This document shows, in pieces, positions 41,678 to 52,862 of a stretch of DNA of 64,000 nucleotides. Under the pieces are notes generated by a model. It was not told the origin of the DNA, did not search any database, and worked only from the letters and a program-made list of their open reading frames with translations. This DNA is from Trichoplusia ni (taxonomy: Eukaryota; Arthropoda; Insecta; Lepidoptera; Noctuidae), in NCBI RefSeq assembly GCF_003590095.1, contig NC_039497.1, positions 7,188,691-7,252,690 on the forward strand. Reading direction: 5' to 3'. Positions within the stretch are counted from its first letter, which is position 1; every line of letters begins with the position of its first letter. The position numbers and the translations under genes were made by a program.

Positions 41678-44600
41678 CTAGCTTTTGCCCGCGACTTCGT
41701 TCGCGTGTAATAGCGACTTTCGGCAGAAAAGATAGCTGTGTCCGCGAATCTGTTAGCGTGTGACTCCTTCTGTTATTAAGTTAATGTATTGGTAATATTG
41801 TTTAGATCACATTTACATGAGGCTTAAACTATATTGGAAGTTGTTGCGTCCGGCACGTGAACATATGATTAAATTACACTCGCGTAATACCTTAGCTTTG
41901 TCGCTATTGCTTGAAATACTACAAGTTGGACTTTCCGTGCGATCTAAATCAATTGGTATTTTAAACATAGTGTGAGCAGTTTTACCTCCTGGTAGCAATG
42001 TTGCAGCTATCCCTAATGAAGCCACGGCAAGAGCAATTTTACCCTGGTTTCGAACGGAAGCTAATATTAATTTAGTAACCATATTGTCCCCAAATTATTT
42101 TGAACACTCTCGCACATGCGATCATAGACTGAACGTTGTTCTGCAGTCATCATTGGGACACCGCTTTCTAATGTCGTCAGCAGTTCCATTGGGTTGTAAC
42201 CAATCTCTGCGGAATATTCCCTTTTAGTAACGTCTCCGACTGAGGTTGGTGTTGGCAATTTTGGCAAACCATATTCACATAGTAATTTACCGCCTACTGC
42301 TGTTAAGTCATCCTGAAGAGCCAATAAACACTGATTTATAGCAAGATCACGGACGTTATCATTAGTTGTGCCTTCATCATTGTGAGATATATTCCTAAGA
42401 AAGTCTTCTGCAAGTTTTTTTTTATATTTTTCCCATAATTGTATAGCATCTGACAAATTACAAAATGTTAGTAATGTTACAAATAAATGGCGTAACCATC
42501 GTGGATTATCACTAATACAGGATTCTGCTAAAGCGTCATCCCAATGCTGATCATTTTCAAGCAAATGACGCGCTTGGCAAGCTTTTCTAAAATCTATAAA
42601 TGAGGTTGGTCCTCGCACTGTGTGTAACAATAATCGCAAATAGAAACACTCAGCGTTGTTAGGATGAACGGTATACACTCTACCAAGAACATGTTCTGTG
42701 AAAATACCTGACTCGCCACCTACAGGCCTGCCACGGCGTCTCCGATTAAAGACACCTCGTTGCTTATTGTAGGTATAATACGATGGAACTTCCTCATACA
42801 AAAGAGATTTTGCAAAATCATCAGTTTGGCAAAGTCGAAAGAATGCTAATAAAGTTGTTTGTGTAGGGTTCTCTAATCGTTGTTGGCGTTGAAATATATA
42901 CGTTGACCGCCTTCAAGATGAACATCTAGATGAGTCACAGGTGGATATCTTTCGTGAATGTTGAAACTTAAGATCCGCCGCACAGCTTCTGAAGAACTAA
43001 TATATCTGCCTGACTGAAATCTAGTAATTTCATTATGTTCATTTCTCAACGCAAATGTAGCTTGGTCACTGCCCTTATTAATGTACTTACAAATATATTT
43101 TATTGACTCTACACTATTACACATTTCAACATTTATGTGAGTTTGAAATGTTCTAGACAACACAGGCGAATACGGAACGCCCCACCTATTATCTAAAGTT
43201 ACCTGTTGTCTAGACACTCGTTTTTCAACAGTAAAACCACCATTGTCTCTTCAACGACGACGATATAATGGGTATCCATCATGTCCCATTACAGTTTCAT
43301 CCACTAAGCATTTTGGATATCTTTTAGTGCAACGACCGTCTTGCATGCAAGTAGGATTCCCGTTAAATGCACCACATGGACCATTTATCATATGGGTTTT
43401 AACAATGTCGTATAGCACGCGATCTGCAATCGGACTTGGAATTTCAGCACTGATTAAACTGTCTACATCATTAGGTCGAACCTCATCTTTTACCCATAGC
43501 AGGATATGTGCGTGAGGTAAGCCGCGTTTTTGCCATTCAACACTATACATATAACACAATACTTCTCCAAAAATGTTATCTTTGGTAAGTAGATCTATCA
43601 TTAATTTTAATTTTAAATGATGCGGTCATGCGGTGCTTGACCCTCAAGAAGCTCCCGAGTGATTTCATCACACTTAGGATTGGTAGTTACTGTAATAAAT
43701 AAGTCGGGACGTCCATATTTTCTTACGTAACAAAAAGCATCTTGAGTACGTTCGTGCATGTACCGTGGACCATCAGTAAAAAAAGAGGGTAAAATAACTA
43801 AACGGCCCATATTCACCGTATCATTATCTTGCTGCATGGCGTCGCGAAGGTGTACGTATTCTTCAGCGCGTAGCTGCCTTTGATTAGATCGTAAGTAAAC
43901 TAACCTTTCGGTTTCAATTTTTGCATACATGTCAACAATAAACTGATTGAAGAAGCCACGAAAACGTTGAAAGTATACTATTCCGCCTCACTTGCAAGTG
44001 GTAACAATAAAATTGAAGGCATGAAATCTTTTTATTATAATTAGGTGCACCTGTATGCGGATCAGTTTGGTATAAAACAAAATTATAACCATCTTCCCCT
44101 CGACAGCATATCAAAGGATATTGCAAACTGTCATAAGCCCTGTGGGTTTCGTATATACGTTGCAAACGATTGTCTCTGGACCGGATAACAATATCACGCC
44201 TATCACGTTCTTGGTCGACCAATACCACAGCAACTTCATTTGTGGATAGAGCATTATAACGCCTAGGATGTTCCTGAGTTGGACGCCTTTCGGCATTTAT
44301 AATTTTTTTATAATTGCTATCATAATATCGAGGAAGAGCTTCTAGTGCCGATTTGAAACTGCATACATATGAATTAACCTGATGCAACATGTCTTGAAGT
44401 TGTGAAATTAGTTCAGTATTTAAATTCGGGAAATATTGATTTCATATATTCGACTGTTCGTTGTAGTCGGATACGAAATATATTTGAAGAAACTTAGGTT
44501 GGTCTTCAGGCAAAAGGGATCCTATCAAATGGTTAACCTGACCTTGTACCTTAAAAGTAGGCATGAAAGGACCTTTTGAGATTTGTTGAGCACCAAAGGA

Positions 44601-45846
44601 TGTCATTTGAAACGCACTATTATAAGTGCGAATATTGTCTAAGAACTGTTTAGATTGCTCATGTTCCCCTAAAAGTAGTGATTTCAATGGTTCCGGCGGG
44701 TCTGCGAAAGAAGGCAAATTTATTTTGCCTCCAGAACAACAGAAACCAGCCGACTCCTTACTCCACTTTGAAGCATTACAAAGAACACATACTATTGCCC
44801 ATTAAAGAAGATGATCTGTAATCAATTGCAAGGATATAAGCAAACCCACTTTTATATTTGTCGGACCACGCCACCGAAATTCTTGATTGATCATCTATGT
44901 GTAAATCTAAGTTATTAAGACTATGTCGAAATCTGTCTGAGGTAAGACGGGCCTCTCGCTGTTCGTCCGTTTCAAGAGACCGAATATTTTCGATTCTTAA
45001 TCTTTCATTAGACAAACTTATTAATCGATCTTGTTTCAAAGAATTGTAATGTTCACGTACCGACTCTATTCGTTGTACATGCTCATGTTCATCTTCAAGA
45101 GATCGAATAATATAATGGTGCACCCTATCATTTGTCAATTCTCGAGATAAAATATGATGTTCGCGATCAGCTGTAAGCCGTAGTTCCCTTTCAGTGAAGG
45201 TTTCTGACTCACGAAACAATGTATGACGTTCTCGGTCAGCTGAGAGCCGTAGTTCTCGTTGTGAAGCAGTTTCAGCTTCTCGGGATAACACATGTTGTTC
45301 TCGGTCAATAGTAAGCCTAAGTTCTCGTTGAGAAAAGCTTTGAGACGCACGTGATGTAGCTCGTCTCGCTCTGTCAGCTGCTAATCGCATCTCTCTCTCT
45401 GGAGAGCTTGCATTGGCTCGAGAAGTTGAGGCACTAACTCTCATAGAGTTTAACCGATGTGCTTTTTCCTCTGCTGATTCTTGAGAACGCGCATTTCTCA
45501 TCCTCTTAGCATCTCTCGAATTTCGAGATAAAGATGGTCGTTTTTTAGGTGGCATTTTGTATTTTTAATTAACGGTATATTAAATATAGCTGTTGCCCGC
45601 GACTTCGTCCCCGTGGGTAGAAGATATAAGTTATGATTCATACCTGCCCTGTTTTTTTTACATTTTCCATTGTATCTTCGCTCCTATTAGTCGCAGCGTG
45701 ATGGTTTATAGCCTAAAGCCTTCCTTGATGAATGGTCTATTCAACACAAAAATATTTTTTCAATTTGGACCAGTAGTTCCTGAGATTAGCGCGTTCAAAC
45801 AAACAAACAAACAAACAAACTCTTCAGCTTTATATATTAGTATAGA
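41678..45846 (-). mobile_element. Helitron D, RepHel family, helicase-deleted
   Basis: 4169 bp; 3' end CTAG at 41678-41681 (reverse), 5' end at 45845-45846. Flanked by A on the left and T on the right. Nearly identical to Helitron A without its LINE, with one 5' terminal unit instead of two. Inserted into a LINE tail that had itself inserted in DIRS-like element 2. Confidence 0.88.
41813..45555 (-). pseudogene. Helitron D RepHel remnant
   Basis: ATG 45555 opens the repeat-rich N terminus (259 codons), then frames at 44717-44442, 44390-43932, 43930-43613, 43601-43251, 43217-42873, 42801-42067 and 42082-41813. HUH-type GLPHAHILLWV (Leu to Val in this copy) and KYICKYINKG are present. Motif I of the helicase is lost (LGTI followed by the VTKLILAS part) and everything after LRECNLII is deleted up to the last residues. 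Shares these deletions with Helitron A. Confidence 0.87.
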
Positions 45847-46016
45847 TTTTATTTTATTTTAAAAAGAGTAACTTATGGAGTTTCTTGCCGGTTCTTCTCC
45901 ATAAGAATGACACTTTGGAACCTAGCCTTTGCAACTAGAGTCAGTAATATAACGTTTTAAAAGTGCCTGAGATACGGCCTATTTGAAATAAAAACTTTTT
46001 GATTTTGATTTTGATT
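45847..46016 (+). mobile_element. LINE 3' tail fragment
   Basis: GGAGTTTCTTGCCGGTTCTT, CGGCCTATTTGAAATAAA and the terminal GATTTTGATTTTGATT are a common lepidopteran LINE 3' end. Target duplication ATTAT on either side of the combined insert is consistent with insertion into the RT frame of DIRS-like element 2. Confidence 0.75.
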
Positions 46017-46019
46017 ATG

Positions 46020-46720
46020 AAGCCTAAGCTTTCTAGTGCTTGGTTCACTTTGTGTACAGTATTTTGACACGATTGATAATCCTCTGCTATGCACAGGATG
46101 TCATCAAGGTATGACACGAGCGTATGCCCTTGTTTTCTTAAAGATGTCAGTACTGGTTTCATGAGTTTTGTAAAGATGTATGGCGCTGAACACAAACCGT
46201 AAGGTAAGCAATTGAATTGGTATAAAATATTGTAATGCCTGAATTTAAGGTATTTTTTATATTGTTGATGTACAGGCACTAGAAAATAAGCTTCTTTGAG
46301 GTCGATATTTGCCATGTAAGAACCTTTCGAGACTAACTTTACGGCTGTCCGAATATCTTCCATTTTAAAATGGTGAGTACTTATATTTTTTTTTTTTTTA
46401 AGGTTTAGTATGAAACGAAAGCCTCCTGTGCTTTTGGGTGTTAAGAATACCGGAGAAATAAATTGGCCTGATTGCTCATCGCATTGTGATATAGCACCTA
46501 GCTTTTAAGCTTTTCAATAGCAATATCCATCTCAAGCTTACAGTAAGGCGGGTTAGGCAGTTCTTTAGTTTGGAAGACTGTACATTTAAATGGAATTTTA
46601 TATCCCCTTATGTAAGATAGAATAATAGGGTCCTCAGTAATTAGTGACCAATTATGAAGGAAGTAACGAATACGACCAGCATGTGGTACCTCTATTTGCG
46701 TCTCCGGTCGTGATGCCTGC
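46020..46720 (-). pseudogene. DIRS-like element 2 RT front half
   Basis: Blocks: LHNWSLITEDPIILSYIRGY and KIPFKC at about 46580-46670; a shifted block with FISPVFLTPKSTGGFRFIL near 46400-46480; and 45941-46363 with DLKEAYFLVPVHQQY, LPYGLCSAPYIFTKLM and VSYLDDILCIA (YLDD). Frameshifts near 46498 and in the A run near 46390. It joins 41676 across the inserts (LESLGFI to INFDKS). Confidence 0.8.
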
Positions 46721-47200
46721 TGGAGGGAGCCGCACGGGCGCGTGGTTGCTGCATCCTCCTTGTTGCAGCAGGCGGCGGCTGGAAGCGGTTCGTTGCTGAC
46801 GTCGCCGGTGACCCTGTTGCTGGCGAGGAGGACCTCGCGCGTTTCCCGATAATGTCGTTCTCCTCTGGAATGGTTGCTGCATAGGTGTTGCTTTTTTAAT
46901 TTGTTGGCTAGATTTTTCAATGTCCTTAGTGTTCTTGATATTTTCGCCAAGTTTGTCACCAAATAGGTAGGTTTCTCGTTTGACGCCTTGAATTGTGTTC
47001 CAAAACTTTTTGTCTAAGAGAGGTACGATAAGTTTTCGTCTATTTATGGTTTCTTCATAGTATAAGTCCAAAAGTAATTGGCTAACTTCTGAAATGCGTT
47101 TGATTATTTCGAGCTTATCCATATCTTCTTTGATTAGGTCTTTAGTAATATTTACTAAGCCAGCCAGTCCAGACCCTAATTGGTTTTGAGACTTCTCCAA
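46652..47200 (-). pseudogene. DIRS-like element 2 gag-like fragment
   Basis: 182 codons: LDLYYEETINRRKLIVPLLD and FWNTIQGVKRETYLFGDKLG resemble the end of DIRS gag-like proteins; the tail is Arg/Gln-rich. The frame overlaps the RT start. Upstream (47200-47709) has no clear frame; 47500-47610 shows a basic RRKIRRLEDKL-like reading, perhaps the gag N terminus. Confidence 0.6.
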
Positions 47201-47708
47201 TCGCTTGTCACGATTTTTTACGGCGTCTGGTAAAATTGTGACAGAGAATCAGAATCAGACAATGACGTGTTACTTTCAGGATGGCATCACGTACCACCAC
47301 ACTAAGAAAGTAAATAGTTGTTCCGGGATAATATCACGTATTACCACTTTAGAGAACAAAAAGTATTAATTATCAGGGTAACATCGGGTATTACCACGTT
47401 AAGACAATTGATATAACAATATTTGCTGCAAGTGGGTAGATAATAAAATTATGAGGATTAAGTAAAATTACGTAATGACTAACCTTGATAACGGTGCCTG
47501 TGTTCACGGTCGTGACTTCTGCGGCGCGCTAATTTATCTTCCAACCGACGAATCTTACGACGAATGTCTTTGTCATTATCTTTATAGTGGTATTTCCTTT
47601 TCCCCATATTAGATTCACAATAGTAACCTATGTCAAATTAAAAATATTTCAAATAACGGTAATAAAGAATTATAATAACGGAGCACGTGTTGACGATGCC
47701 GCACACGA

Positions 47709-48349
47709 AAAACGAATGAATAGTGAAGTGACAGAACTACCAACCGGACCGAACGAGTGAACGGTGACCGAATGAACAACCGTTTTAATACTTTTTAAAT
47801 TATTTTATAGATCTAAATAGTGTGACGATGCAGTATGTCGAAAAACGGACTACATTGTACAGTTAAATCTAGAGGATGTAACATCGAAGTATAATTTTGT
47901 CCCGCTGGCTTGTACTAGACGAAATTCTGTGCGCCGTGCTTTGTTTTTTTATTGTTTCAACAATATGTTACTTGTATAACGAAAATCTTTTTCTATACCT
48001 TTACCAGACTACTTACTACCCGATATGACTTAAAATGCTGTGAGTCGTTAAAAAGATAAAAATAAAGGTGACAGCTATAAAATGCAGGTTTTACTATTTA
48101 TACCATGTACTGGCAAATAATGGCAATAAGTTTTAATGCTTATAAGATATTTTATTGAGGATTTTTGCTATTAAACATAAACTGTTTCTCTGAAAATACA
48201 AAGAAATTACATTTAAAGTGCACTAATATCCTGTGCCTCCTCAACTTTTTATAACATTATATTAGCAAAATAATCTGAATATCATCCGCCATTTAGTTAC
48301 GTGTTGCCCCTATGCCTCCCCTACTCACTTCAACGGACAACTTAATACA
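47709..48349. repeat. Right inverted terminal repeat of DIRS-like element 2 (5' end)
   Basis: 641 bp. On the minus strand it contains TATTAAAACGG followed about 15 nt later by TCATTCGG, a plausible core promoter for the element. Confidence 0.8.
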
Positions 48350-48447
48350 CGCGCAAAACGCGGCAAAATTCAATTTAATGGAATGTCATTTCGTTACCTG
48401 CATAGTAGTAAAATGTACAGTAAGAAATGAAATTAAAAAAAAAAAAC

Positions 48448-48677
48448 TTATATCCTGAACAAACATTCGCAGTGATTCGCTTTGGCTACATACAGAAGAA
48501 GTAGATGTAGGATCTGATGATAAAGTATCATCCTCATCATCATGCAATGCAGGGGGCGATCTTGTGGAATAGCTATTCCAGTTTTCATTGCTACATTGTG
48601 TAATACACAACAAGCTACGGTTATGTTTCTAGCCACACATGGGTGATAATGTAATATCCTGTCTTTAAGAAGACATC
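48448..48677 (-). pseudogene. Harbinger transposase fragment, second copy
   Basis: Same content as 22694-22925 (CVARNITVACCVLHNVAM). Confidence 0.6.
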
Positions 48678-48728
48678 ACCAGCGGATGAACGTGGAGCGG
48701 ATGACCCATCGAATGGGCCCGAATCGTA

Positions 48729-51700
48729 GATTTAGAAAGAAAAGAAAGAAAGAAAATAACTTTTATTACGTGCTTGTGACCCAGAAATACATAAGGACGA
48801 ATTGTACAAAATTGAGACATTAAGGTAAGAATATGCGTCGCAAACACGCAATACGGCCGTCGCTCAGCTTAATGCTGCAACCCTGAGAGAGACAGAGTCA
48901 CAGCGCTGATTTTCAGCGATAGCCGACGTCCTAACGTGATGACGTCAAATCGGTAGTATATATATATATAGATTAAAATAAAATAAATATAATGTTAAAA
49001 TTACATATACATAGAACAAAGTAAATAAATAGAATATTAAATCATGTAATATCTGCATGTGCGTAACTAGCATTAAAAAGGTATATTAAAATGGCATGGC
49101 AACAATCAGATAAAAGTTATTAATCTGTGCCATGTTGGAAGTTTGGAAGTCGTCTGAAGTCTTATTCTTATGTTGGTATGTTGTGTCTGTACTATGGTTT
49201 ATGAATTATGATCTGTGAATATGATAACAATGGCGAACGACGCTAACTACAGAGAAATAAAAAGAAGTAATTATGCAATCGAAGGTCGAAAATACTGTGA
49301 TGAGTAATGTGGTTGTGTATATATGAAGATGGTAGTTTGTGCAGTGAATGAATTTTAGTATGTGATAGTGCGAGAAGGTCGAAGATGTGTTGTAATCAAT
49401 CTGGTGAGTAAAAGAAACACAAAAAATAATAATTTTAAAGTGTTTTAGACTCCAATAGGCATCAGGGCGGATAGTTTTGTACGCTATAGTTGAAATAATT
49501 TGTAATTTGTACGCTATAATTGAATAAAACATTGGTGCATGAATAATCGGTGCTATATTAACATTTAACCTAACAGACAATACTTACAGACAAGAATTAC
49601 ATGCTAAGAGAAGAAAAGGAAAGGACACAGTGAGGCAGAGAGCACCTTCAATTGAGTGCGTTCAAGAAGAAAGACAAGAAAAAGCAGCCCACGCCTCAGG
49701 AGCCCCCTCCACCAGAGCATGTATGTCATGACCCCAGAGGTATGAAACATTATCATGGAATAAAATAAAAAGACAAAAAATTTTGGCTAATTTGTTCCTG
49801 TAACAATGTCTTTTTGAGATGGTATTTAAATGCTTGTTTTGTTTTCAGACGTCGTAATGGTGGAGGGAGATCATTCCAACAGCGTGTGGCTGCAAACTTG
49901 AAACATCCTCTAAAAGCTGTAGTGGTATGCATAGGCACCACAAGGGGGCAAACCATGGAGCGAAGACCGCGATTCATTAGGTTGTGTTTCCAGGTCAGCC
50001 TGTTAAATAGATATTCTGGCTTTTGACTATTAATAATGGCAAACAACATATTGGCCAAGTGAAGCTTCCTCCTGGCAGCCATCTTTAATAATTTAAGTTC
50101 ATTTATGTATGGTGTTACATGGCTTCTTCGAGGAATATTAATACAGAAACGAGCACAGGCATTTTGGATCCTTTGTATAGCGTGATCCGTTCTGGTAAGA
50201 AGGCATGGTCCATACACTATGTCGCAGTAGTTTAACTTGGTTAGAATGAGACTATCAACGAGTTGTTTACGCAATGGGATACTCAAGTATTTTCTTATTC
50301 TGTATAAAACCTTAAGCCTATAAAAACAATTCTGCAGAACTTTGTTTACGTGAGCCTCGAATCGCAGCTCGGGATCCATGACCAGTCCCAGATTGCATGC
50401 CTGTTCGACTCTCTCAATCTTCTCGCCCCTGACAACCAATGCAGGGTCCGCTGACAAAATTGAACTCACTTGGTTCCTAGAACCCAAAACCATAAATTTG
50501 AATTTAAGGGGGTTAAGAACCAGAGAATTATTTTCCGACCATACAACCACTCTGTGCAAGTCCTCGTTAATTTTCTGCACAGCTAGAGAAGTCTCATCTG
50601 CTTTGAAGGACATGTACAGTTGTATATCGTCTGCGTACATATGGTATTTGCAGTTAACGAAAGACTTAGTGATATCAGCACTGTATAGGATGTACAGCAA
50701 AGGCCCCAGAATAGACCCCTGAGGGACACTTCTCGACACGTGGAGGGAGGAGGATGACACCCTCGACCCGTCCTCCTTATGCATTTCTACATATTGAGAC
50801 CGGCCCGAAAGGTAGCTCTTGAACCATTCCACTGCATTATTATCATAGCCGTAAAAGGCTAACTTGGACAACAGCAACGTAGTGTCAATTGCGTCAAAAG
50901 CGCGGGAAAAGTCCAGCAGTGCTAGAATTGTACCCTCCCCCCTATCGCGCGCTTCAAGGATGTTACTTGCCACATCAGCCAAAGCCGTTGCAGTACCCCT
51001 ACCCTGTCTGAAACCCGATTGCAGGTCAGGAAGAACTCTATTGACCTCAAGATAATCAATTACCTGAGACTAGACTACCCGTTCCAGGATCTTAGAGAGA
51101 CAAGGCAGAATACTAATGGGTCTCAAGTCCTTTGCACTAGCCGGATTACTGTTTTTAGGTATAGGTCGTACGATGGCGCATCTCCAGAGTTCAGGGAATG
51201 TACGCGTAGTTATGGAACGGTTAATGATATCTGTGATGGCCTTCAGAGTAGTTGGTAAAGTTAACGCTATCATATCCAGACTAATACCATCAACACCTTG
51301 CGCATTAGACCCTAGGCTCTTAATTATCCTGAGGACAGTCTCCGCGTTGGTCACTGTGAGCGAGAAAGTGGCATCACTGAACCTGTGAGCGTCAAAGAAG
51401 GACAGCTGGGACACATTATGCTGACAGTTGCCCGGCACATCTAGGAACGCAGCATTAATTTCGTCAGGGTTGTTGAAGTGCCCTGGTAGCAGTCTTTGCT
51501 TGTGATCTGGCAGCACATCTGTCTTTAAGTTTCGCCATAGCAATTTCGGGTCTTTAATGTGGTCGTTGATACTTTTGGCGAAATATGCTGTTTTTTCACA
51601 AGCCAGAGCCGTGATTGCCTGGTGCTTAAGGTCAAGATAATATTTCTTGTGTCCCGGTAGCTTGGTTTTACGATATCTGTCCCTGGCCTCATCTCGCAAT

Positions 51701-52862
51701 TTTGAGATTAATCTAATATTGTCGGTTATCCATGGAGTGGGTCGGGTCTTAAAAGTTTTACATTTAATAGGAGCATGGAGATCAAAAAGTTGGAGCAAGA
51801 GGAAGTTGAACGTGTGCACCATTACGTTGACATCATTCATGTCACTAATAGATGCCCATGGTAGCTTCCCTAAGTCGGTTGTGAAGTAGTCAAGTAGTAT
51901 ATCCTTGATTGGACGATATATGATTGTTCTAGGTTTGGACTTAGGTTTCCTAAGAATTGTCTCACATGTAATAAATGAGTGATGGCCAAGCTCTTTAATG
52001 TGATTCACCTTAACATTACGGGTAGGAACATCTGTACAGATTATGTCAATGAGTGAACTGCTCTCACCCACAAAATGTGTGGGTGTTTGTACTAGTTGCG
52101 TAATGTTAAAATAACTTAAAAAATCTGTAAGTTCTTTTGTTTTAGAATTATTGATATCCAGCATATTAACATTCAAGTCACCTAATAGAATTAAATAATC
52201 ATAGGGGGCCAAGCCACTGATGCTAGCTGTCAAAGCGTCAAGAAAAGATCGCAATTCCAACCAAGGCGGACGATAAGCAGTACCAATGAGTACTTTTTTT
52301 GTTGATATTGAGATTAAGCCAGAGCTGCTCGACGTTGGGTTGTTCAGGATGAGCTCTGACGCGTGCAGCTACTCCATTTTTTATGTAAAATGCCACCCCT
52401 CCGCCCCGTCCACCACGTTCATTTGTGGGTCGCGGAATATGCTTCAGTTTATACCCAGGCACACTAGGCGCGCGATCTTCTTCACCCTTGCGCAACCAAG
52501 TTTCGTTGATAGCCATTATATCCACTGAACAGTTGCCCATGGCAATCAAGAATTCATCTTGGTTAGTCCCCAGTGAACCCGCATTTAGCAATCCAAACGT
52601 AATACACTTATTTGGAGTCATTTTATTGTATATAATGTAATTTGTATATATGTAAATTTATGTATGTAACGTGTGTGTAATTATGATGTAATAGTGAGAT
52701 TGTATATAACTTAGTGATATGTAATTCTTGTGTAATGTTAGTGTTTTCTGTAGAATAATATTTGGTACAAAGTGTAATTTTATGTAATATAAGTATATAA
52801 AATTGTATCATTTTTGACTCACCATACGCGTTAACCATGCCGTGATAAGAATTTTTGAGACG
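48729..52862 (-). mobile_element. CR1/Jockey-group LINE, ORF1 missing
   Basis: 4.1 kb interrupting the duplicated segment. The 3' end is at the left, with tail AAAGAAAAGAAAGAAAGAAA (plus strand 48731-48752 shows GAAA repeats). Copy 1 (GAATCGTAGACTTATTCAATC) gives the empty site. 48753-49752 is 3' UTR with no supported gene; 52622-52862 is AT-rich sequence upstream of ORF2. No ORF1 is visible. Confidence 0.8.
49753..52621 (-). pseudogene. LINE ORF2: endonuclease-reverse transcriptase with one frameshift and one stop
   Basis: About 956 codons if read through. The N-terminal AP-type endonuclease has NAGSL, INETWL, GGRGGGVAFYI, TAYRPPW, LLGDLNV, SLIDIICTD and GHHSF. RT: RPIPKNSNPASAKDLRPISI, LLDFSRAFDAID, VPQGSILGPLLYI, MYADDIQLYMS (YADD). 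C-terminal LNYCDIVYGPCLL and RCWNDLPPPLR. Lesions: an indel in the A run (seven T on the plus strand near 52296-52302) shifts 52238-52621 relative to the rest, and an in-frame TAG at about 51067-51069 (after SKILERVV). Otherwise well kept, so a recent insertion. Confidence 0.88.

Larger units (their letters stand above)
37921..48349 (-). mobile_element. DIRS-like element 2, long inverted terminal repeats, multiply interrupted
   Basis: Minus-strand element of about 5.4 kb after removing inserts: an RTE-type LINE (653 bp), Helitron D (4169 bp) and a LINE tail (~165 bp). Inverted terminal repeats are 642 bp (left, excluding the LINE and its duplicated target) and 641 bp (right). Order on the minus strand: terminal repeat, gag-like, RT, RNase H, tyrosine recombinase, candidate internal complementary region, terminal repeat. 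Several frameshifts; inactive. Confidence 0.8.
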
